Part shown: positions 46,333 to 57,969 of the stretch, one piece after another
Layout: each line of letters starts with the position of its first letter
How positions within the stretch are numbered: position 1 is the first letter of the stretch
Assembly (NCBI GenBank): GCA_022559845.1
Contig: CM040125.1
Coordinates: 327,491,829 to 327,555,828 of the forward strand
DNA: 64,000 bases
Direction: 5' to 3'
Source of the DNA: Amorphophallus konjac
Lineage: Eukaryota > Streptophyta > Magnoliopsida > Alismatales > Araceae
Notes under the pieces: model-generated
Seen by the model: only the letters and a program-made list of their open reading frames with translations
What the model was told of the DNA's origin: nothing
Databases searched by the model: none
Made by a program: the position numbers and the translations under genes

Positions 46333-47557
46333 ATGAATTTAAACTCTTTCATTCCACCTTATTATCATGATCATAATGACATGTGGGCCAAACTGACCCA
46401 TTATGTTTCCAATGGTCCAATTCAACCTTTACCATTCACCCAACCTGGCCCAACCCACTACGAAAGCCCAAACTCTTGGTCGGCATACAAAGAAAGCCCA
46501 TCACTCATGAGGGTCCAACTTCATTCCTTTAATCAAGATCATATCAAATCCACTCAATTCCTTCATGGGGCCTATAATTCATTTCGCCCCGAAGAACATG
46601 CCCAAATTGCTCAAAGACCCTCCATACCTTCTTATGATTCTTATGAGAGAGGACAACATAATAGTTCTTGGGATTCTTATCAAGGCCCGGCCCAAAATTC
46701 TCCAGATCAATTCTTTTAACATTGGGCTCCATCTTCAAATAACTTTCATGATCAAGTCTACTATAGAGGACAACTCACATCCACCCCATTTTCTCACTAT
46801 CAATCTGATCATTATTCAACTTCTTATCCTTTGAACTCTGCTTCTCAACTTATAACTCTATCTCCTCCATGCTCAACTCTCAAAAAAGAGGAGAGCTTTG
46901 ATCAATTTTATCAACTCATCATAGCTCAAAATCAAGTCATCCAAGATCACTCTCTCTAAGTCCAAGTGCGAATTGATAGGATGACTGAGGAGATCAAGAG
47001 GATATAGGAAGATCAATTGCTTGGCTACTCCGGCTCCAGTTCTATTGATCAAATTCCTGATGTTGACTATGATCAATCTATGATCCCCCAAGATCATAAC
47101 ACTCAAATCACTCTCGATTTAGATCATGTGGGACATATGGAGGAGTCTTTTCAGGAAGTTTTTGAGGGAGTTAGCTATAGCTGTGATGATGATCAAAAAG
47201 ATAAGCTTGAGGAGCTGGAGCGTCGTTGCCCTTTTGCAGAGAGTTCTAAAGAAGTTGATGATCCCAATTTGGAGGGAGAAGAAGAGAAAAGTAATGTGCA
47301 TGATCAAAATCCCATTCGCTTCCTTTCTTGAATTTGAGGAGACATTGTTCCAAGGGAAGGATAAAGAGGATGTGCGCGTGGAGAATGAATTGAGTAAGGC
47401 TATTAATAATCTCTCTTGGCTAAAGGAGGAGGCGGGTATCCCACATGACTTTTATCTCGATTGGGCATCTTCTGATCAAGGGGAGGGTATTGATCTTCTA
47501 CCTCTTCACGATTTCGACAAATTTGATCTTATTGAAGACATTCTTCAATTAGTCGAT
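46333..47557 (+). pseudogene. ORF of element E, part left of the CACTA insertion
   Basis: A Pro/Tyr/Ser-rich start (MNLNSFIPPYYHDHNDMW) leads to a Gln-rich helical segment (FDQFYQLIIAQNQVIQ, then RIDRMTEEIKRI), and then to an acidic region with many Asp and Glu residues. In-frame stops occur near 46717 and 47007, and a one-base shift near 47328 moves to the frame ending at the CACTA end. I do not recognise the family. It looks like the non-pol protein of large non-autonomous retroelements. The continuation is at 61717. Confidence 0.6.
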
Positions 47558-47577
47558 CACTACAAGAAAACTGGCCT
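47558..47577. repeat. Left terminal inverted repeat of F
   Basis: CACTACAAGAAAACTGGCCT, identical to the right end on the opposite strand. Confidence 0.95.
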
Positions 47578-47860
47578 ATAGCCACGAATTTTACCTACGC
47601 TTTCTAATAACGTAAGTATAGGCGACATATTCCGACATTTTTAAATTAACATTGTTAAATTTCTTACGTTTTATTATAGCGTAGTTATATGGTCATGTTA
47701 TTCCGACGCTTTAAAAAAATGTAAGAAAATATAATATATTCTGATGTTTTTTTTGTAAATGTAAGAATAGATCTTAGATATTATTTTATTTTAAAAAAAC
47801 GTAATAATAAGTCGCTTCAAATAATAAAAATAAAAAATTTAAAAACATAGTAATTGAGAC
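47578..47860. repeat. Left subterminal repeat region of F
   Basis: Short words TACGCTTT, TTACGTTTTA, CCGACGCTTT and their inverses recur every 20-50 bases. CACTA transposases bind such subterminal arrays. No gene. Confidence 0.7.
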
Positions 47861-47995
47861 GACCCGAGTGACCGTAAAATGGCTGCCCGATATTTTCATT
47901 TTTTTACATTTTAACATCTGATTTCCCTCTCCCGCGAATCAAAGCCATCCCCTGCCTGCTTCTCTTCCTCCCCCATCCCTTCTGCTCTCATCTCC

Positions 47996-48660
47996 CTAGA
48001 TCTTCGCCGACTGCATCAGGTTCTGCTTGGCCTCGGAATCGAGCGGCAAGCTGACGAGGATGGCAATGGCTTCGGATCTGACGGCGTGGGAGGTGAAAGG
48101 GCCAAGGAGGGAGGAGATCAGGCCGACCCTGGCGGAGTCGACCACCATCTTCCTAGCAGAGGCGTGGGCGGAGACCACGCGTAGGAGCTCCTTGAGGGTC
48201 TACACTCGGGCTTGCCCCTTGACCTTGCCGAGGGTGTTGAGAAGCTCTGACGCCCAGCCCTAGACGTCCTCGGAGCGCTTCTTCATGAGGAGGTAGCGCT
48301 GGGAGAACCAGGTGTGGATCAGCTGGTGGACGGTCTTGTTGGGGGTGACGACGTAGTCCCATAGCTCCTGCATCGTGTTCGGGTAGGTGAGGCAACCCAT
48401 GGAGAAGCACTTGAGGATGTTGGAGCGCTCGTAGGTCTGCCCTATGCAGAGGGTCATCGGATCCACCATGGGCTCCAGCGAGATCGGGCAGATGAACATC
48501 GTGGGGATGTCGTCCGCCGAGTCCAGCTCCTCGATCATCTTCTTGAGGTCGAGCTTCTCGACGGTGACTAGGCCCCCGGCCACCACTGCGCCGCCCAAGA
48601 TCCCATCTTTGACGGCGGTCTCCAGATCAATGACTTGGGCCGATGGCGAAGAACTCTAGG
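47996..48660 (-). pseudogene. Captured U-box E3 ligase fragment (PUB30/31-like)
   Basis: Minus-strand frame with the U-box itself: FICPISLEPMVDPMTLCIGQ, then TYERSNILKCF and MQELWDYVVTPNKTVHQLIH. An acidic KLDLKKMIEELDSADDIP segment precedes it. After TAG codons at 48260 and about 48200 the same frame continues into the start of the armadillo-repeat region (LISSLLGPFTSHAVRSEAIA). Plant U-box proteins transfer ubiquitin to substrates. The copy lacks most ARM repeats and has two stops in one frame, so it is a dead fragment. It lies head-to-head with the Pumilio fragment. Confidence 0.85.
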
Positions 48661-48793
48661 TTTCTGGTTTAATCTCGCAAAGTTGGAGCTATATGGATGG
48701 GATCACTTTGTTGGCGTTAGTTTAGTGCGTAGTTTCTCAGTTTTTTTCCCTTTTTTTGTCTTTCCTTTTTTTGTTGTTGTTGTTGTTGGTGGG

Positions 48794-49444
48794 ATGGTTA
48801 CCGAGAGCCTGAGGATAATGTTGGGGATGGGGATGAGGACGATGATCGGGAGCGGCGGCAGGGAGGGGTTCAGTGGCGAGGATGCCGGGAAGGACCTAGG
48901 GATGCTCCTGCGAGAGCAGCGCTGCCCGGAGGCGTCCGATCGAGAGAGGGAGCTCAACCTGTACAGGAGTGGATCCGCTCCCCCCACCATCGAGGGCTCC
49001 ATCACCGCGGTCGGCTGGCTCTTGGGCGGGGAAGGCCCCGGCTTGTCGGAGTTCGGCAGGAATGGGAACGGGTTCCTCTCCGAAGAGGAGCTCTGCTCCG
49101 ATCTTGCATATCTTTCTTACTATTACTCCCACATCAATCTCAATCCCCGGCTTCCTCCTCCGGTGTTGTCCAAGTACTGGAGGTTAACGCAGAGGTTGCA
49201 GGCAGGGAGCTCGGTGTTGGGAGGAATAGGTGATCAGCGGAAGATGGGTAGGATGGAGGAAGATGGGAGCAGATCGTTGTTCTCGATGCAGCCTGGGTTC
49301 AATTCGCAAAAGGAAGAACGCGAAGCGGAGTCCAGGAAGGTGCCGGCTTCTGGTGAGTGGCTGGATAAGGGAAGTGATGGTCTGATTTGGCTGTCAGGCC
49401 TGGGGCTGGGTGGCTGGCAGAAGAGTATCGTCGACATCTTTCAG
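48794..49444 (+). pseudogene. Captured Pumilio (APUM, NABP region) first exon
   Basis: Reads MVTESLRIMLGMGMRTMIG, then LLREQRCPEASDRERELNLY, RSGSAPPTIEGSITAVG, LSYYYSHINLNPRLPPPVL and GSRSLFSMQPGFNSQKEE, the conserved N-terminal NABP region of plant Pumilio proteins, ending GLGGWQKSIVDIFQ at a splice donor (CAG|GTGATC). The RNA-binding PUF repeats are absent. The frame is open through the exon. Pumilio proteins bind 3' UTRs and repress or localise mRNA. Loss of the PUF repeats means the fragment cannot bind RNA that way. The downstream sequence looks intronic. Confidence 0.9.
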
Positions 49445-50426
49445 GTGATCTTCGCGTACTTTGATCCATCTCATCACTCCGAATTCTTTTCTTTTTCATT
49501 TATTTTGTATATTTCTGTTTCAGCCTACAACGTGAAGATTGCGACTTTTGTTTGTTTGTTTTCTTTGTATTTTCTTTTTTTTTTGCTTTAATCCTATGAA
49601 AGGTTAGCGGAACTCTGAGGACAAATAGGAGGCTTACCATCTCTCTTCTGCTACTTGCCTTGTATTTTCTTTTTCATCCTATCGTTGTCGGACAAAACTT
49701 CAATAACTTGGACTCTTATTTCTTTGTTGGTGAATATCTGGCGTTGGAAGCTCATAGTAATCCTGACAATGAGATAGTGATGACTCTTCTTTTCCAATTG
49801 ACTATCAGATTGAGCTTGGGTTTCATTTGTTTTGCACGAGAAAGATCTTTTATGTTTATTTTATGTATGATTGTCCTTCCCATGTAATTTCTAACCCAAT
49901 TATGTCCAAGATTTTCTATGTCCACCTGGTTATCTATCTTAAATTTTCAGTATCTAATAGAATAGCACCATTTTTAATCGCATCGAGCATCTAGGTTGTA
50001 GTTGTCATGTTTTACATGCCTGACTTAACTTGTGAAAAGATAAGCACATTGTAAGGTTATCTTTGCCATGTAATTTCCGTCCCAATTGTTACTCATGTCT
50101 GCTTGTTTTCTAACCTTTCCTAGTTCCCCCTAACGTACGGCATCCCCATCTAAAGTTTCAGTTTTTACTATGGTAGGTCCATTTTCTCATGTCTTCTGAC
50201 ATCTTGATTTTTATTCTAGTGTTATTTTTCCTTCATTTTTATTTGTGATTTTTATTCTAGTGTTAAATTTCTGTCCCAATTTTTATTCTAGTGTTATTTT
50301 TACTATGGTTCCCCCTAAAATCTTTCCATCATTCTGGTGCACCAAGACTTTCAAAATTGTTGTTGCTGCTAAGCTATGACACATTAGTACAACTATACCA
50401 TGTCTTCTAACTATTTTTCTGAATAG
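49445..50426 (+). other. Intron-like sequence in F, no gene seen
   Basis: T-rich sequence after the Pumilio donor, with no protein similarity. It ends in TTTTTCTGAATAG, a plausible splice acceptor for the next captured exon. Confidence 0.5.
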
Positions 50427-50510
50427 GTGCGCATGGTTACTGGAGATAATCTTCAGATAGCTAAAGCCATAGCATTAGAGTGCATGAGATCCTTCAAGAA
50501 AGTCAATTTG
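50427..50510 (+). pseudogene. Captured exon of an autoinhibited Ca2+-ATPase (P2B type)
   Basis: Reads VRMVTGDNLQIAKAIALEC, the conserved TGDN region of plasma-membrane-type Ca2+ pumps (ACA family), right after a splice acceptor (ATAG|GTGCGC). About 27 further bases of open frame follow, without similarity. Only this small piece was captured, so there is no pump function. Confidence 0.82.
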
Positions 50511-51772
50511 TAAGTTGAGAAGTTATATGTTGTTGACAAGAGCTTGACAGACTGAATACTTTGAAAAGATCATTTTGATATGCTCACCACTTTAGAAGGA
50601 TTAGACTGATGAGGATTTTCTGCCTGCTCTCTTGATTTCTTGTGATTCTTAGAATTTATGTAGGAAATTTAAGTTTAACCCAGTATTCAGATGGGGGTCT
50701 CTGCAATTTGTAGTTACTTTTTTTGATGTTAAGATTCATTGTCCCACCAAATAATTTCTGGTTGATTGCAATCATTAGCAGCAGTTTCAAAGGATTGCTT
50801 TATGACTGTCAGTAAACATTCTGTTACTAACTATCGAATGATCACAGTAAGTTGGTTGTATTTTATTGACAGGTACCCCGGTTAAGACTTGCAGCACTTG
50901 CGTCAAGAAGTTAAATTGTGTCTGCATCTAAGAATAATTATTTATTTTAGGGAATTCTCATTTATTATCATTGATGCTCTTACCTAAATCTGTTACTTGC
51001 TGGAGGATTTGCACAACCGAAAAATCCTCAGTTTGATACCGTCTTTCGTTGTAGTGTTGTGCCATTGGCATGCTGTCAAATCAAATGCATATGAAATTTG
51101 TTTATGTTGTTTGATTGATTTTTATTTCTTTTTTCTGTTTTATAGTCTTCCTCCATCTTGCCAAAATCCACATTGTTGAAGCTGACAGTCCAAACATGGG
51201 ATTGTTTGTTTCATTTTCTTGACGATTGTTAATTCACAGATTGAATTGATATTGCCTTCTTCTAGATTTCTGTATCATGGGCCACCTTTAGCTTATCCAA
51301 ATTTTAGTTTATTGTCTGTCCTCGGTTTCTACACACTGTTGCCTACAAATACTTGGCCAGACATTCACAATTTGTTCCCTTCACCAGAAACTTTCTAACT
51401 TAAAATGTCAATGTGGTTATGTATTGCAAGTAAAAAAAGCATCGGTCTCAATGTAACAAGCCTTCCTATGAAATATGCAAATGCTTGCTGATGTGTGTTT
51501 AATTGCTTAATTTCACAAGGCAAATGAAAATGCATCATTTAAGTGTTTGTTGTTTGTCTTTCATGCGAATTTCAATTTTAAGTATTTGAGCATGGTTACA
51601 AGTCAATGAAGAACTTTTATCTCATAATTATATAGTTTCATGCTGTAAATCTTCGGAGAAATGGCCCATTGTTTGTCTAACTTGTTTAAGTTATGTAAGC
51701 CAAAAGATTATGCTTTGCTAGTATCCTTTTTCTGTTAATTTTCTTCATTGCTTATTCACAAGGCAGCATCTT

Positions 51773-51774
<2 letters not shown>
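50511..51774 (+). other. Non-coding stretch in F
   Basis: AT-rich, intron-like; I see no gene or clear repeat. It precedes the compound microsatellite. Confidence 0.5.
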
Positions 51775-51837
<63 letters not shown>

Positions 51838-51864
51838 ACATGCATGACACGCACGCACGCACGC
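51775..51864 (+). repeat. Compound microsatellite (CT)n(CA)n(GCAC)n
   Basis: (CT) for about 39 bases, then (CA) for about 27, then GCAC units after ATGCATGA. Likely hypervariable between alleles. Confidence 0.95.
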
Positions 51865-51944
51865 AAAAAGAAAGAAACCAGGAGCTTCTCAATGCAGTTA
51901 GTGTAAAGTTATGTAGGACTTAATCTTGGCTTTCATTCTCTTGG

Positions 51945-52148
51945 GTGCTTATACTGGCCTGGTACTTCCTGCATAACAGAGTCACTTGTGACGACGAGGA
52001 AGAGCGAGCTAGTCGCAAAAACTATCGAGGATGTGCTCGTTCACCGCTGTGCAGTGGGTGCACCGCATGCGTCTGTTTTGGATGTGAGCTCTGCCGATTC
52101 TCTGATTGTAGCTGCCAGGTTTGCGTTGATTTCATGCGTAATGCGTAG
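51945..52148 (+). pseudogene. Cysteine-rich ORF, possibly a captured exon
   Basis: 67 codons with 13 Cys in CARSPLCSGCTACVCFGCEL and CRFSDCSCQVC, ending in a stop. The dense CX2C spacing and the preceding charged CDDEEERASRKNYRG make random sequence unlikely. I do not recognise the family. It lies between the Ca2+-ATPase and OEP61 fragments, so capture from another gene is the simplest reading. Confidence 0.5.
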
Positions 52149-52452
52149 ACTAACCAAGTTCATCTAGTCCGGTATTCTTTCCGATTGGTGGATACATGTG
52201 CCCCCATTTTTGAGGTGTGTCAGCATCTCCATTCACATAATTCCTTTGAGCATTTACTTTCAGCACAAACAGATGTTAGACACCGGATTCAGCCTTTTGT
52301 TTAACCATTCAATTTGGAACAGTTAGAAAACTGTTGATTGTTCTAGATATAATTTATTAAATTGATCCGGTTGGATTGTGGATTTGACTTGATCAAAGAA
52401 AAAATCTTTATTCCGGAACCCATGTTCTGCTGGATAACTTTCTTTTCTTCTT

Positions 52453-52805
52453 TTGAACTCGTCGGGTTATATCCCCATGGATTGCTTACGGATATTCTCT
52501 AGTGCGAGAATGGCAGATGATTCTGAGAGAAATTTCCTTTTTCTCTATTCGAATGGGGAAACAAACACTCTGGCAACGGCAATCTTGCTGGCAAATTCAC
52601 ATTTGGCAAAAATTTCTTGTCTCCAAGTCAAGTTGATTCAGAGTGTCATGATGATCATTACTTATATTTTAATAAATACATTCAGAGAAAATCCTCATCA
52701 CCTACAAACACCAAAAATCCATTCCAAAATTCAGAGCTGAATGTGGCTTCAGCTTACAGAAAAGGGGAAGGAAACACAGAAGAGATAGGGGAGAAGAGGC
52801 AGTAG
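52453..52805 (+). pseudogene. Possible captured exon, unrecognised
   Basis: Two overlapping frames share a plausible protein: MADDSERNFLFLYSNGETNT in one, then KFTFGKNFLSPSQVDSECH and the tail through GEGNTEEIGEKRQ in another, which suggests one shifted gene piece. No family recognised; low confidence. Confidence 0.3.
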
Positions 52806-54755
52806 CACCTCCTTTCAATCGGATGGTGATCTGAAATATATATGTAGCACCTGCTCAATGTCCCACCTCAACTTGAGCTACTTCATTGACCGTAATAGAT
52901 GAGTTTGTGCTATAAGTGGCACCAAAGATTTTGTTAACTTTTTGTTTGAACACAAGTAACCTAAATACTATAGTCATATTATCATATTATACTATAGTCT
53001 GGTTCCAAAATACAATCTAGAGCTGGTCATTTTAATAAATTCGTACAAACCAAAGCAACTGATGTCATTCCAACATTCAGTAGCAAACTAATGAGAGTCC
53101 ATCCCTCTGTTTTTTTATCTAACAAATGATGTACTCATGGATTCATTTTAATAAATACTATAGTCATATCAAAACCTTCTTCATATATTTGTCAAAATTC
53201 ACTAATCACTTTTTTCCTGGGAATCCTTTTGCAAGTCCAGATGACTGAGTGGGCGTGAAGCAATCATGTCCGATCTTGATGTAGAAACACAGAGAGGGTA
53301 GAAGTGACAGTGCAGGTGACTTATAGTGTTTTCTAGTCAAAAATTTGGAGTCAGATGGTGTTTCATTTCATAATTTGGCTTACTGGTGACTTAGTGTTCT
53401 CTTTTTTTGGCATAGTTATGTTATTTTTTCCATTTTTTTTGGGAGGGGGGGAGGGAACGAACAACCCCCAGTTTATATTGATGGCCACGAGCTTCAAAAA
53501 GTTATAAAAAAATTATTAGAATGCCCACAAGAGAGTCGAGATCTGGACACCTTGATTTTTTTGGGGGGTCTGTTGATCTGTCCCGGCAACAGGCTTTCTC
53601 CAACCACCTTGATTTTCATACTTTGACTTCTATTTGGCTCTGGACATCGTTTTTTTTTATGATGGATCAATTTGTCCTCTGCATTTTCACAGGGCAAGTA
53701 AGACAACCCTATTTCAGTTAAAGGGGTATCAAAACGTTCACATATGATTCAAGCGTACACATGCACGGGACTCCAGTGGGAATCATGAGTAACTTCAAGA
53801 TATGGAGTTGAGATGCTTATGAAGTTTTCTTTTTTTTTTTGGTCTGGAACCCGTGCATGCAAGGGCGCATGTGTATGTGATCTCAGTAGAATATGCATAC
53901 AAGTTCTCTCCTTTTGTTTTGTTTTTGACCTTGGCTTTGGTTTGTTGTTTCATCTTGGTTCATTGATTTACCTACTCATCTCTTCTTCATCACTTCATTT
54001 CCTTGTGTCCTTCATGGATCATTTGTCTTCCATCTTCTTTTGTTTGTTGATGGTGTTTTGCTTATTAGATCTCTTCTTATATGCAAGTCATGCGTATGTG
54101 CACGTATGCATGTGCAGGGAGGAGGAACTTGCTGCCCTAGGGGCAGCCAGCAGGCCAGCAAGGCTGCTGGCAGTGACATGCAGGGTGCCTAAACATGCAC
54201 TATTTTCTCGGTCCAGTTGTGCTCGTTAGGTTAATTTCAATTATTTTTTTTTTGCATGAGCATGCATATGCCTGTACCTGCAGGTGGGGTAGAGAAGAGG
54301 GGAGGACCTCACTGCCAGAGAGCAGTCAACAGACCTCACTGCTCTGCTATTGGCAATGGCATATGACATACCTAGACTGGATGCATATGATGTTCCTTCA
54401 TTTTGTGAGGGCATGAGTTGAATGCTCATACGAGGGTTTCGGAATTTATTTTGGAAAATGGGAATGAGGTCTGATTTGCCTATGTACTATGTGTGGGGAG
54501 TTTGGATTTTTTTTGGGTTCCATCTTAGTCTTGGGGGCTCCATTTCTCGCAACCTTTGGAGAGATAGAGATCTCGGAGAGATCTTGGACATCTCTCGGAA
54601 GAGATGGCAAACCATGAGTTAATATATTCCCCTTGGAAGTAGACCTTTATTAAATCTTCAGTGCAATTGTGTGAGTTATAGCACTTTCCTCGGAAGATGT
54701 TTTGCTCCCTGGTTTCTATATCTGCATTACTAGATTGATTGCCTTCTGTTCTCAG
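52806..54755 (+). other. Non-coding stretch in F
   Basis: About 1.9 kb without a recognisable gene. Two related stretches, 54105-54200 and 54270-54380, share a CTGCCAG-rich pattern after a TGCAGG. Several poly-T runs. Probably intron sequence carried with the OEP61 fragment plus filler. Confidence 0.45.
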
Positions 54756-56093
54756 GAAGTATGTCATATGACTCAAAGAATGTTAAAGCTTTTTATCGCA
54801 GAGGTCAAGCATATAAAGAATTGGGGAGATTTGAGGTGGGTGGTTTGTTATAATCCTTTCATGTGCAAGAGTTTTTATGATGCTGATGATCTTGGTACAA
54901 TGGTAATACTTATGAAGTGTGAATCTTCATATATTGCCATTGTTCCTCTTAGTTGATATTTTGATAAGCTTGTTGGTTTCATTTCCTTTGTCAGGCAGCT
55001 ATCTCTGATTTGGAAAAAGCCCATGATGTTTCACCTGACGATGAAACCATTGCATATGTCTTGAGGTATGAAAATTTTGTTTACAAACACTGGTTTTAAT
55101 AGGCCAAGGAAAGGCAAATAGAACAGGTTCAGATATGACTGTTGTTAATGATGCTATGTGATTGCAGAGATGCGAATGAAAACTTGGTCAGAGTTGGAAA
55201 TAGGACAGTGTCAGGCAGTATGTTTCCTTCTTCTCTATTTGATGATAAAGGTCTTCCATTTTAAAATTATATTATGAAATTCTTTTTGCTGTTAGAGACA
55301 TTTATGCCTTTGCTTTCTGCAGGCTTGGTTATTGAAGAATTGGTTGAAGAGGGTGACGGACCTGCAGCATCAGAAAGTTGGAAAGGTTTTTCATCTGCAG
55401 AATATTCTGTTTCCCCTTCACTAGAAAGTAGTGACGGCTCACAGAGTAAAAATGTCCCTGATAATGGCACGTCCATTTCAGATTCTGACTGCCTTCAGGG
55501 CTTGAAAGACAATCCTGAAGCTGTCAGGTACTATGCTTGCTCTATTCTCTTTTATATCTTCTTTCATTTGTATGATTGCATCATCATCTTTATCAAACAG
55601 CGAACATCTGCTCAATTGTTGAATTAGTGGAAGAGTCTGCTTCTTTTTGATTTGGAATAGGACAGAGAGAGAATAGTGAGATTTCACGGAGTTTGTATCT
55701 GAAGTTGAGGGCATAGGTTATATTGCCTAATTCAGAAAAAAAGTTATAATTTCTAATCTTTTCTTTTCCATGAATGTATCTCAGGTTATTCTAGAATTAT
55801 GTCTCTAGTGCTGATCTAGCCTCTTTAGCTGCATTTGGGGATGGGAAAATGCCACCAGAGATGATTAAGACAGCCACAGAGATGATAAGCAAGATGAAAC
55901 CAGATGAGCTTCAGAAGATGCTCCAAGTTGCTTCTTCCATGAACGGCAATGGATCAGGATTAGGCTCTTATTTGCCTGAAATGACACCTGAAATGGTTCA
56001 AATGGCATCGGATAAAATTAGGAAGATGCCACCAGAAGAGCTTCAGAAGATGGTTGACATTGCATCTTCGTTGAACCCCAATTTGTCAACGAA
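54756..56093 (+). pseudogene. OEP61: Captured OEP61-like TPR gene fragment with introns
   Basis: Exon at 54756-54835 reads SMSYDSKNVKAFYRRGQAYK. Exon at 54995-55065 reads AAISDLEKAHDVSPDDETIA. Later exons begin at 55168 and 55323. The last block, 55845-56080, has twin repeats ending KMKPDELQKMLQVASSMN and KMPPEELQKMVDIASSLN. These match OEP61, a TPR protein of the chloroplast outer envelope/ER that binds Hsp70 for preprotein targeting. Introns with GT/AG ends remain, so genomic DNA was captured. The donor after 55214 looks mutated. The N-terminal TPRs and the membrane anchor are missing. Confidence 0.85.
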
Positions 56094-56385
56094 GGAATAT
56101 CATTTGAGAGGAAGGCTCCCTACATTGATGGACTGAAAAGTTTGTATACTGTTGGAGCTGAATTTGTTCTTTGATTGTTGACTTTGTTCTATTTCCTTTT
56201 GTTGATTGTTTCTCATTGTTTTGTTGGCACTTGAATATCATACAGGCAAGAAAGGCAATTCTGGGTTGTCTTTGAGTTTGCAGCTCATGCAGATCTTCAT
56301 CATTTGGAGATGTTTCTGGCAGGGAAGCAAGTAGATGCCCTTCAGGAGGCACTCCAAGTTCTTGAAGCAGTGGATAGTGTGTGAG
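56094..56385 (+). pseudogene. Captured AGO1-clade Argonaute fragment
   Basis: The first piece (56094-56150) reads LRGRLPT then DGLKSLYTVG after a one-base shift, matching the Argonaute N-domain segment LGKRLPAYDGRKSLYTAG. After a short intron with acceptor ATACAG, exon 56246-56385 reads [20 protein letters not shown] and [17 protein letters not shown]. The ADLHHL and QEALQVLD-type motifs are diagnostic of the AGO1/5/7/10 clade. The exon is fused directly to OEP61 sequence upstream and cut by a stop at 56382. It has no PAZ, MID or PIWI, so no slicer activity. Confidence 0.85.
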
Positions 56386-57529
56386 CTCTATATGTTAGGT
56401 TCGGTGCATTATTCAGAAGGGGGGGGGGGGGTGAATGAATATAGTCCTTTAAAAATCTTTCGCCCAAATAAAATATGATGCTCACTAGAATTACTAGTTC
56501 GCAAACTAGACAAGCTTAAATGCTAATGGGCAGATGCGGAACTAAATAAACACACATTAAGATCACTAGAGTGTTAACAAGACAGATTTAGACAAAAAAA
56601 TAGCTCAACTAGAATTTCGCTCTCTTGACAAATTAAAACACTCTAAGAAGACTAATTAACTCTTCTGCTCAACCAGAAGTCGAACACATGGAGCGCCCCT
56701 ATGCATTCATCTAGCGGAAGCACATTAGAACAAAACAGACCACAATGCACAAGGGGTTTTTAGGTGGTTCGGTCCAGCAGACCTACATCCACCCCACACT
56801 CAACCCGAGTGTGGCTTCCTGCTGACTCACAGCTTGAACAGCTGGGTATCACAGCTTACCTTACATCCGTTGGGCAACACAGCTTGCCGTCCGAGGAATC
56901 CTCCTCGCCCCGCTGAGCAACACAGCTTGTTGTCCAGTGGAATCCTCCACTGCAATCCGCTGGGCAATACAGCTTAGCCGTCCAGAGGCAACACCTCTGC
57001 AATCCGCTGACTAACAGCTTGAAGAAGATGTAAAATAGAAAATAGAAAATGGAAATAAACAGCAATCTGAAAGTTGTAAACAATGAAGCACAATGTGGCT
57101 CTTAAAGAGCTGGATGGCCTGGATTTGATCCACGGTCCATCAAGAACAGATCTCCCTCGATCTCACTCTCTTTCTTCACTCTCTCTTTTTCTTTCTTCTC
57201 TGCTGCACTTCTCTTCTTCCCTCGATCTCTGTTCTCCTTTTCTCTCTTTCTCTTTTTCTTTTCCTGGATCGTGGAAGCTCTCTCTTCTTTTTCCCTTTTT
57301 CTTCTCTCAGCTTCTGCTTTCTGCTTCAATCACAATCAGCCTCCATCTGAAGACGAAGGCTCCAATATATACCAGCAGCAGTAGGGAGATAGGGCGTGTG
57401 CTTCCCACGCCTTCCGTACAGAAGATTCCTCCTCGGATCACGTGCTCAGCACCCACCTCGGATCACGTGTCAGGTGCCAGCTTCAGGTCACGTGCTCAAT
57501 CATCAGTACGCTCAGCAACTGGAGTTGAG

Positions 57530-57920
57530 GTGGCGTCAACACACTTGCTCCAAAGGGTTGACGCAGCCTTCAGAGATCTTCAACCTTTTTAACTGCTGCG
57601 TCGACTCCATCAGCCTGCTGCGTTGACGCATCGATGATCCAGTGATCAAGTCTTCAGCAGATGGGCGTGCTGTGTCGACGCTCTCAGCATGCTGCGTTGA
57701 CGCATTGATGCGTTCCAGTGAGCAACCAACCCAACCTTTCTTAACTGTTGCTTCGACGCTGCTCTACTGCTGCGTTGACGCATTGGAATATTTCTGACAA
57801 GGCCTCTGCTTCTTGAGTGGCTGAGTTGACGCAGCCTTTGCGTAGAGTTGACGCTGTGAAGAGTATCCGTGGATGCATCTTCACTGGTGCGTGGACGCCT
57901 TAAGCTCCAGCGTCGACCCT
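57530..57920. repeat. TGCGTTGACGC motif array in G
   Basis: About ten copies of (T)GCGTYGACGC or GTTGACGC, spaced 20-60 bases, many followed by A. The word is close to palindromic. It lies immediately before the next array. Confidence 0.8.
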
Positions 57921-57969
57921 GTTCCCTTCAGCAACAAGAATGAAGTCATAAGGTCTAAGTTTATGCATT

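Noticed and set aside
57083..57592. 169-codon ORF in the solo LTR G
   Set aside because: Ser/Leu/Phe-rich translation of CT-rich simple sequence, no domain, no splice context, and it lies in an LTR.
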